Below are positions 59,557 to 64,000 of a DNA stretch of 64,000 nt, in pieces (position 1 is the first letter of the stretch; each line of letters starts with the position of its first letter). The notes below the pieces were generated by a model that saw only the letters and a program-made list of their open reading frames with translations, was not told where the DNA came from and made no database searches. The position numbers and the translations under genes are program-made. This DNA comes from Meishania litoralis (GTDB taxonomy: Bacteria > Bacteroidota > Bacteroidia > Flavobacteriales > Flavobacteriaceae), in contig NZ_JBHFPV010000004.1 of assembly GCF_042611095.1 (NCBI RefSeq), positions 186,001 through 250,000 on the forward strand, read 5' to 3'.

Positions 59557-61762
59557 TAACCTTCTTATCGAAAATGTTCTCACCGATTTTTTGATAAAAG
59601 ACCTCTGGTTTAAAAGGTTTTGTAACGACGTCGTTGCACCCGGCTGCGTAGAAGCTCTCCAAGCTATCATCCAATGAGATGGCTGTAAGGGCAATGATAG
59701 GGGTCGTCTTATCGAATTTTCTAATTTCAATGGTAGCCTCCTCACCACTGATGCCGGGCATGTGAATATCCATCAAAATGGCATCGTATTCATTGTTTTT
59801 GGCCAATTCTATGGCCTCGGTACCGTTGCTGGCAATATCACTGGTGATTTCTTTTTTGGTCAGCATCTTTTTTGTGATGACCTGATTGATCTTATTGTCT
59901 TCAACGATCATCAAGTGCAATCCTTTGAAATTGTAATCCCGCTCAGTAATTTCAAAAGGTATATCGTCTATAACACTATCCTTGCTTTTTAATTTCAGTT
60001 CGAAAAAGAACGAACTACCCTCTCCTAATTCACTTTCCAATCGAATTTTGCTGTCAAAAAGACCCAAAAGGCTTTTGACTATGGTGAGGCCTAGCCCGGT
60101 TCCGCCATATTCGCGATTGATCTGAACTGAGCCTTGTTCAAAACCTTCGAAAATGTTCTCTTGCTGCTCTTTGGAAATTCCGATGCCGTTATCGGCCACT
60201 TCAAAATACAACGTTACATCTTCCTCCTCTTTTTTTAGCAAACGTGCGATTACTTTTACCTCACCATTTTTGGTAAATTTTAGGGCATTTCCGACAAGAT
60301 TCATAAATACCTGGGACAACTTAAGTGGGTCGCTCATCAGATGTCCTGGAATCTCTTCGTCGTATTCCAAAATAATCTTGGTCTTATTCGCCTTGGCACT
60401 TTGCTGCAATGAATCGATTACCTCTTTTAGAACTTTTTTAAGGTTGAATTCAATATTCAAAGGTTCCAACTTTTTCGCATCGATTTTATTGATTTGGAGT
60501 ATGTCGTTAATGAAATTCAGTAGATAGTCTCCAGAAAATTTTAATGCCTTAAGATGCTCTTTTTGACTATCGTTCGGATTTTCCTCCAGTAATAAATGTG
60601 TTAGTCCGGTGACGGCATAGAGGGGGGTCCTTAGTTCATGGCTAACTGTGGACAAGAAGTTGGTCTTGGCTTCCATGGCACTCACGGCAGCGTCCCTGGC
60701 GGCCTGGAGCTCGTTGTTCTTGGTCTGCAGTAGATCGTTGGTCTTCAACTTGATTTGGTTGTTGCGATACAGCGAAACGGCCAAAAGCGAGATAATCGTC
60801 AAAAAAGCCGAAGTCAGAATGGCCGTTATTTCAGATCGGTTCGCCGATTCGCTCAAATCTTCAATGCGCTCATCTTGTCTTTTGATCTCATCGCCCATAT
60901 TTTCGATTTGGATCTTATCGGCGGTTTTGGCATCGATCTTGGCCTTCTCGACCGTAAAGATTGAATCTTGGATCAACATCAGGTTTCGTGTGCTACCTAA
61001 GGCCTGGTCATACTTTCTAAGCCTTTCATAGGTTTGGCTCAACTGATGATTGGCCTCGAGCATTTCATTTTGAAAGCCGTTGGCAACGGCAAGTTTAAGG
61101 GCCTTCTCGCCATCGATCGCGCTCTGTTCAAAGTTTTCGGTGGTGTAGTGAAGTTTGGCCAGACCCAAATGGGCCCTTGTCGCCAGATAATCTTTTTCCT
61201 TTAAATCGGTATTGATAACCAACGAATTGAAATTCTTGGACGCATCTTCGAACTTTTCCAGCTTCAAGTAAATGTTTCCTTCTGTCAGCAGAATGTTGTT
61301 GAAGAAATTTCGGTCGTTGTTAAGTTGTCTGGCTTCTTCCAGGGAAAAAATCGCTAGATAGTTTTTTCCTTCATTGAATAGACGAATGGCCTCTAGATAC
61401 TTCTGCATTGCATCCCCATAAGGATATGCTACTTCTTCCAACATTCCTTTGGCTCGGTCCGAAAAGAACACTGAGCTTTTCTCATTATCTACTTTTAGGT
61501 AAAGCAAGGCCATTTTGTGGTAGCTATCGATCCAAGCCTTGATGTCTTCTTTTTGTTGTGCTAGCTCTGCGGCTTTATCGAGCGCCTCCAAGGCAAGGGT
61601 AATTTCATTCTTATTTTGATATTGCAGGGCCCGATCAAAATAGGATTGAATGTCATTTTGTAAGGAATCTATCTGTTGACCCTTGGCACTCTTCAAAAAG
61701 ATGAAAAGTAAAAGAACCCCTAAAAGGATTCTAATCTTGCTATGTGATAGTTTAATTCTCAA
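59543..61762 (-). CDS. Hybrid sensor histidine kinase/response regulator with TPR sensor domain
   Basis: This 739-residue signalling protein has a signal peptide (about residues 11-29), a periplasmic TPR array (residues 32-270), a coiled linker, one membrane helix (about 312-333), a HisKA domain with phospho-acceptor histidine 375 (NFLSTVSHELRTPLYA) and an ATPase domain (NLVGNALKFTKNGE, VADNGIGIS, GGTGLGLTIVK). A receiver domain follows with aspartate 665 (AILMDIHMPGISGEE). No DNA-binding output domain is attached. The start is TTG, overlapping the gap stop (TTGA), so it is translationally coupled to GAPDH. The ligand is unknown; TPR sensors usually read a partner protein. Confidence 0.93.
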   Translation of the reverse strand: MRIKLSHSKIRILLGVLLLFIFLKSAKGQQIDSLQNDIQSYFDRALQYQNKNEITLALEALDKAAELAQQKEDIKAWIDSYHKMALLYLKVDNEKSSVFFSDRAKGMLEEVAYPYGDAMQKYLEAIRLFNEGKNYLAIFSLEEARQLNNDRNFFNNILLTEGNIYLKLEKFEDASKNFNSLVINTDLKEKDYLATRAHLGLAKLHYTTENFEQSAIDGEKALKLAVANGFQNEMLEANHQLSQTYERLRKYDQALGSTRNLMLIQDSIFTVEKAKIDAKTADKIQIENMGDEIKRQDERIEDLSESANRSEITAILTSAFLTIISLLAVSLYRNNQIKLKTNDLLQTKNNELQAARDAAVSAMEAKTNFLSTVSHELRTPLYAVTGLTHLLLEENPNDSQKEHLKALKFSGDYLLNFINDILQINKIDAKKLEPLNIEFNLKKVLKEVIDSLQQSAKANKTKIILEYDEEIPGHLMSDPLKLSQVFMNLVGNALKFTKNGEVKVIARLLKKEEEDVTLYFEVADNGIGISKEQQENIFEGFEQGSVQINREYGGTGLGLTIVKSLLGLFDSKIRLESELGEGSSFFFELKLKSKDSVIDDIPFEITERDYNFKGLHLMIVEDNKINQVITKKMLTKKEITSDIASNGTEAIELAKNNEYDAILMDIHMPGISGEEATIEIRKFDKTTPIIALTAISLDDSLESFYAAGCNDVVTKPFKPEVFYQKIGENIFDKKVTNTA

Positions 61763-62769
61763 ACGTATTGTTTGTTGATCAATAAATCGACCAGATCGAT
61801 AATTCGGCTACTATAGCCCGTTTCATTGTCGTACCACCCTATTATCTTGACCATCTTGCCAATTACGGATGTCATCTGAGAATCAAACGTACAAGAATGG
61901 CAACTATTGTTTATATCCACAGAGACTATAGGATCTTTCGTATATAAAAGTATGTTTTTTAGTTCATTATGGGAAATTCGTTCGAAAGCCGCGTTTATTT
62001 CATCAATGCTTGTCTGGCGTTTTACGTTAAAGGTAATATCGGTCAATGAGCCATTGGGCACGGGTACTCGAATACCGCATCCGCCTATTACGGTCGCAAG
62101 TTCAGGAAATATTTTCGTAAGGGCTTTCGCGGCCCCGGTCGTAGTGGGTATGATCGATTGCCCAGCGGCCCTGGCCCTTCTAAGGTCATGGTGCGGTCGA
62201 TCATGAAGACTTTGGTCCGATGTATATGAGTGTATTGTGGTAATATAGGCCTGTTCGATGCCACAGAGGTCCTTGATGACCTTGATCATAGGTGCGGCGT
62301 TGTTCGTGGTACACGAGGCATTTGAAATGATATCGTCTTCATTCGATATAATGGATTCATTGATACCTAAGACGACCATTTTGATCGACTCGTCTGACGG
62401 GGGAGCACTCAGGATTACTTTTTTGGCACCATTGTCGATATGCGGTTGCAGCATTTCCCTAGTTTTATGCTTTCCCGTGCATTCCAGCACGATATCGGTT
62501 TGAAAGGCTGACCAATCTATCTCTTCGGGAAGTCTGTGATTTAAAAGCGGAATGTGTCGATTTTCAATCGAAATACTGTGCGCACCATAGCCTATCTCTT
62601 TTTCAAGCGTGCCGTGAATGCTATCGTATTTTAAGAGATGTGACAGGGTTCTGGCATCGGCCAGATCATTGATGGCGACTATATTCAGGTGCGGATGGCG
62701 GATTAGAAGGCGGAATAACGTTCTGCCGATCCGACCAAAGCCGTTGATGCCGATATTCGTTTTCTTCAT
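61759..62769 (-). CDS. gap: Glyceraldehyde-3-phosphate dehydrogenase
   Basis: This 336-residue enzyme oxidises glyceraldehyde-3-phosphate with NAD+ and phosphate. The NAD domain opens with NIGINGFGRIGRTLFRLL, and NIVAINDLADARTL contains the aspartate that favours NAD over NADP. The catalytic cysteine is in ISNASCTTNNAAPMIK; the second cysteine usual three residues on (CTTNC) is asparagine here. SYTSDQSLHDRPHHDLRRAR and VPVPNGSLTDITFNV are normal. The C-terminus has WYDNETGYSSRIIDL. It lies between lipA (44 bases upstream) and the hybrid kinase it overlaps. Flavobacteria usually have more than one GAPDH, and this may be the specialised copy. Confidence 0.93.
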   Translation of the reverse strand: MKKTNIGINGFGRIGRTLFRLLIRHPHLNIVAINDLADARTLSHLLKYDSIHGTLEKEIGYGAHSISIENRHIPLLNHRLPEEIDWSAFQTDIVLECTGKHKTREMLQPHIDNGAKKVILSAPPSDESIKMVVLGINESIISNEDDIISNASCTTNNAAPMIKVIKDLCGIEQAYITTIHSYTSDQSLHDRPHHDLRRARAAGQSIIPTTTGAAKALTKIFPELATVIGGCGIRVPVPNGSLTDITFNVKRQTSIDEINAAFERISHNELKNILLYTKDPIVSVDINNSCHSCTFDSQMTSVIGKMVKIIGWYDNETGYSSRIIDLVDLLINKQYV

Positions 62770-62813
62770 TTCAAGAATTCCGTGGCGGCGGAAGATTTTA
62801 TTTGACCATGAAA

Positions 62814-63689
62814 TTAATCGATGTGTTTATGGGCCTTATAGGAAGAGCGAACCAAAGCACCACTTTCTACATGCCTAAACCCCATTTCAAGACCGATTTC
62901 TTCGTATTTCTTGAATTGCCCGGGTAAGATGAACTCACTTACAGGCAGGTGCTTTTTCGAAGGTTGAAGATATTGGCCTATTGTGACCACATCAACATTT
63001 GCATTTTTCAGGTCTTTCATCGTCTGGACCACCTCTTCTTCTTTTTCGCCCAACCCCAGCATAATTCCAGACTTGGTACGCTTGGCCCCATTGGCCTTCA
63101 AGTAGCGAAGTACTTCTAGGCTTCTTTCGTACTTGGCCTGTATGCGTACTTCGCGGGTCAGACGCTTAACGGTTTCCATATTGTGCGAAACCACTTCTGG
63201 ACCTACCTCGATAATACGATCCAAATGCCGTTCGACGCCCTGAAAATCGGGAATCAGGGTTTCCAATGTGGTATTCGGGTTCATTCTGCGTATGGCCTTG
63301 ACGGTCTCGGCCCAGATAATGGAGCCCAAGTCCTTTAGGTCGTCTCGGTCAACGGAAGTGATAACGGCATGTTTGATGCCCATGATCTTAATGGATCGGG
63401 CTACTTTTTCGGGCTCTTCCCAGTCAATATTCTCGGGCCTACCGGTCTTTACCCCACAAAATCCACAAGAACGGGTACAAATGTTGCCCAAAATCATAAA
63501 AGTGGCCGTGCCTTCTCCCCAACACTCGCCCATATTCGGACAACTGCCCGAAGTACAGATGGTATGAAGATCATATTTCTCAACCAGACCTCTCAGCTGG
63601 GTATATTTTTTACCAGTGGGAAGCTTTACCCGCAACCATTTCGGCTTGCCTTTTGGAGGAATAACATGTTCAATGGTCGTATTGCTCAT
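62814..63689 (-). CDS. lipA: Lipoyl synthase
   Basis: LipA inserts two sulfur atoms into protein-bound octanoyl groups to make lipoate. The 291 residues have the auxiliary cluster ligands in ICTSGSCPNMGECWGEGT and the radical-SAM cluster in NICTRSCGFCGV (CxxxCxxC). The conserved TSVDRDDLKDLGS and LETLIPDFQG follow, with the C-terminal RSSY serine of the auxiliary cluster (ALVRSSYKAHKHID). Length is standard. The -7 element 17 bases upstream makes it the first gene of lipA-gap-kinase. Confidence 0.97.
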   Translation of the reverse strand: MSNTTIEHVIPPKGKPKWLRVKLPTGKKYTQLRGLVEKYDLHTICTSGSCPNMGECWGEGTATFMILGNICTRSCGFCGVKTGRPENIDWEEPEKVARSIKIMGIKHAVITSVDRDDLKDLGSIIWAETVKAIRRMNPNTTLETLIPDFQGVERHLDRIIEVGPEVVSHNMETVKRLTREVRIQAKYERSLEVLRYLKANGAKRTKSGIMLGLGEKEEEVVQTMKDLKNANVDVVTIGQYLQPSKKHLPVSEFILPGQFKKYEEIGLEMGFRHVESGALVRSSYKAHKHID

Positions 63690-63706
63690 TGCATTGTTTT
63701 AGACCA

Positions 63707-63714
63707 CAAATATA
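63707..63714 (-). promoter_or_regulatory. -7 element of lipA
   Basis: On the minus strand this reads TATATTTG, an exact TAnnTTTG match, 17 bases upstream of the lipA ATG. Confidence 0.58.
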
Positions 63715-63811
63715 CGAAGTATTCAAGGGAAGTCTTACTTTGGATTCCTTATGCCGGATCACTTAAATGTAAACCCTTTGTCGGGTTGCGATTAAGGGCG
63801 CTATCAACCCC

Positions 63812-64000
63812 CTATTCGTATAGATCATTGAGGTCCGCATTACATAATTCGACCAGAAAGTCCCCCATTTTTAGTGTGATGGCCTTAAAAAAGCGTTCAC
63901 CTTTTTCTTTTGTGGCCTTATGGGGGTTACCTACCCCGGTATCATCGCTGATTTCAGACCATTTACGTTCGGCCCATGCCCATCCCTCATTGAAAGCCTT
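63812..64000 (-). CDS. Creatininase-family protein, 3' end only
   Basis: The minus-strand frame is open to the right edge of the window and ends at a TAG at 63812-63814, giving the last 62 residues of a protein. They read KAFNEGWAWAERKWSEIS, then DDTGVGNPHKATKEKGERFF and KAITLKMGDFLVELCNADL, ending NDLYE. The GNPxxATxEKGxxFF segment is typical of the C-terminus of creatininase (creatinine amidohydrolase) family enzymes. The metal site and the rest lie outside the window. It is 122 bases upstream of lipA on the same strand, but lipA has its own promoter element. Confidence 0.65.
   Translation of the reverse strand, partial: KAFNEGWAWAERKWSEISDDTGVGNPHKATKEKGERFFKAITLKMGDFLVELCNADLNDLYE

Overview
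This window is a chromosomal segment of a member of the phylum Bacteroidota, almost certainly a (probably marine) Flavobacteriaceae. The evidence is: type IX secretion (T9SS) and gliding components (PorT-like, the DUF5103/Plug protein, PorP/SprF and three proteins with gliding-type C-terminal sorting domains); menaquinone-type UbiE; a complete Na+-translocating NQR operon; and many promoters with the Bacteroidota -7 element TAnnTTTG in place of an E. coli -10 box. Genus cannot be fixed from sequence alone. No tRNA, rRNA, CRISPR array, insertion sequence or prophage was seen.

Layout. 1-14.3 kb: an RNA methyltransferase (cut by the window edge), porT, ubiE, the trkA-trkH potassium uptake pair, a desaturase-aminotransferase pair, rsmG, a small lipoprotein, a DinB-like protein, P5C dehydrogenase, apaG, a DUF3667 membrane protein and the T9SS plug protein. 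14.4-22.1 kb: nqrABCDEF, an uncharacterised 123-residue protein, then apbE, which flavinylates NqrB and NqrC. 22.1-27.9 kb: a methyltransferase, map, gpmI, an ankyrin protein, a 55-residue membrane protein, an M48 protease and a VanY-like peptidase with a twin-arginine signal.

28.0-38.0 kb is the accessory heart of the window. It holds two tandem paralogous two-gene cassettes, all on the minus strand. Each has one long secreted fibre-like protein with a shared N-terminal head, plus a ~385-residue partner with a T9SS type B sorting domain. One fibre has a phage-tail-fibre-like stalk and a coiled-coil end. The other has a stalk of about 300 Gly-X-Y collagen triplets and a C1q/TNF-like end. The collagen stalk is built from 54-bp units and carries exact duplications of 230 and 128 bp, so it looks recently expanded and length-variable.

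38.2-50.5 kb: two CarboxypepD_reg-like paralogues, a DUF6702-like protein, an M1 aminopeptidase, tatA, a PAP2 phosphatase, an O-methyltransferase, a GNAT, kynureninase, an MFS transporter, a surface lipoprotein, an ECF sigma factor with a 65-residue companion and an MscS channel. 50.4-54.1 kb: a PorP/SprF plus large T9SS type B cargo pair with 87-residue HYR-like repeats. 54.4-64 kb: a ClpP-family protease, kynurenine 3-monooxygenase, a coiled-coil protein with an eroded zinc ribbon, a NIF3 protein, lpxK, a lipA-gap-hybrid kinase operon and the 3' end of a creatininase-like gene.

How it fits together. NQR with ApbE supplies the sodium gradient for respiration. Trk and MscS handle ions and turgor. 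kynU and kmo form part of tryptophan-to-quinolinate or catabolic metabolism. The T9SS parts provide the export route for the type B proteins encoded here. How the two fibre proteins, which lack such a domain, reach the surface is the main open question.
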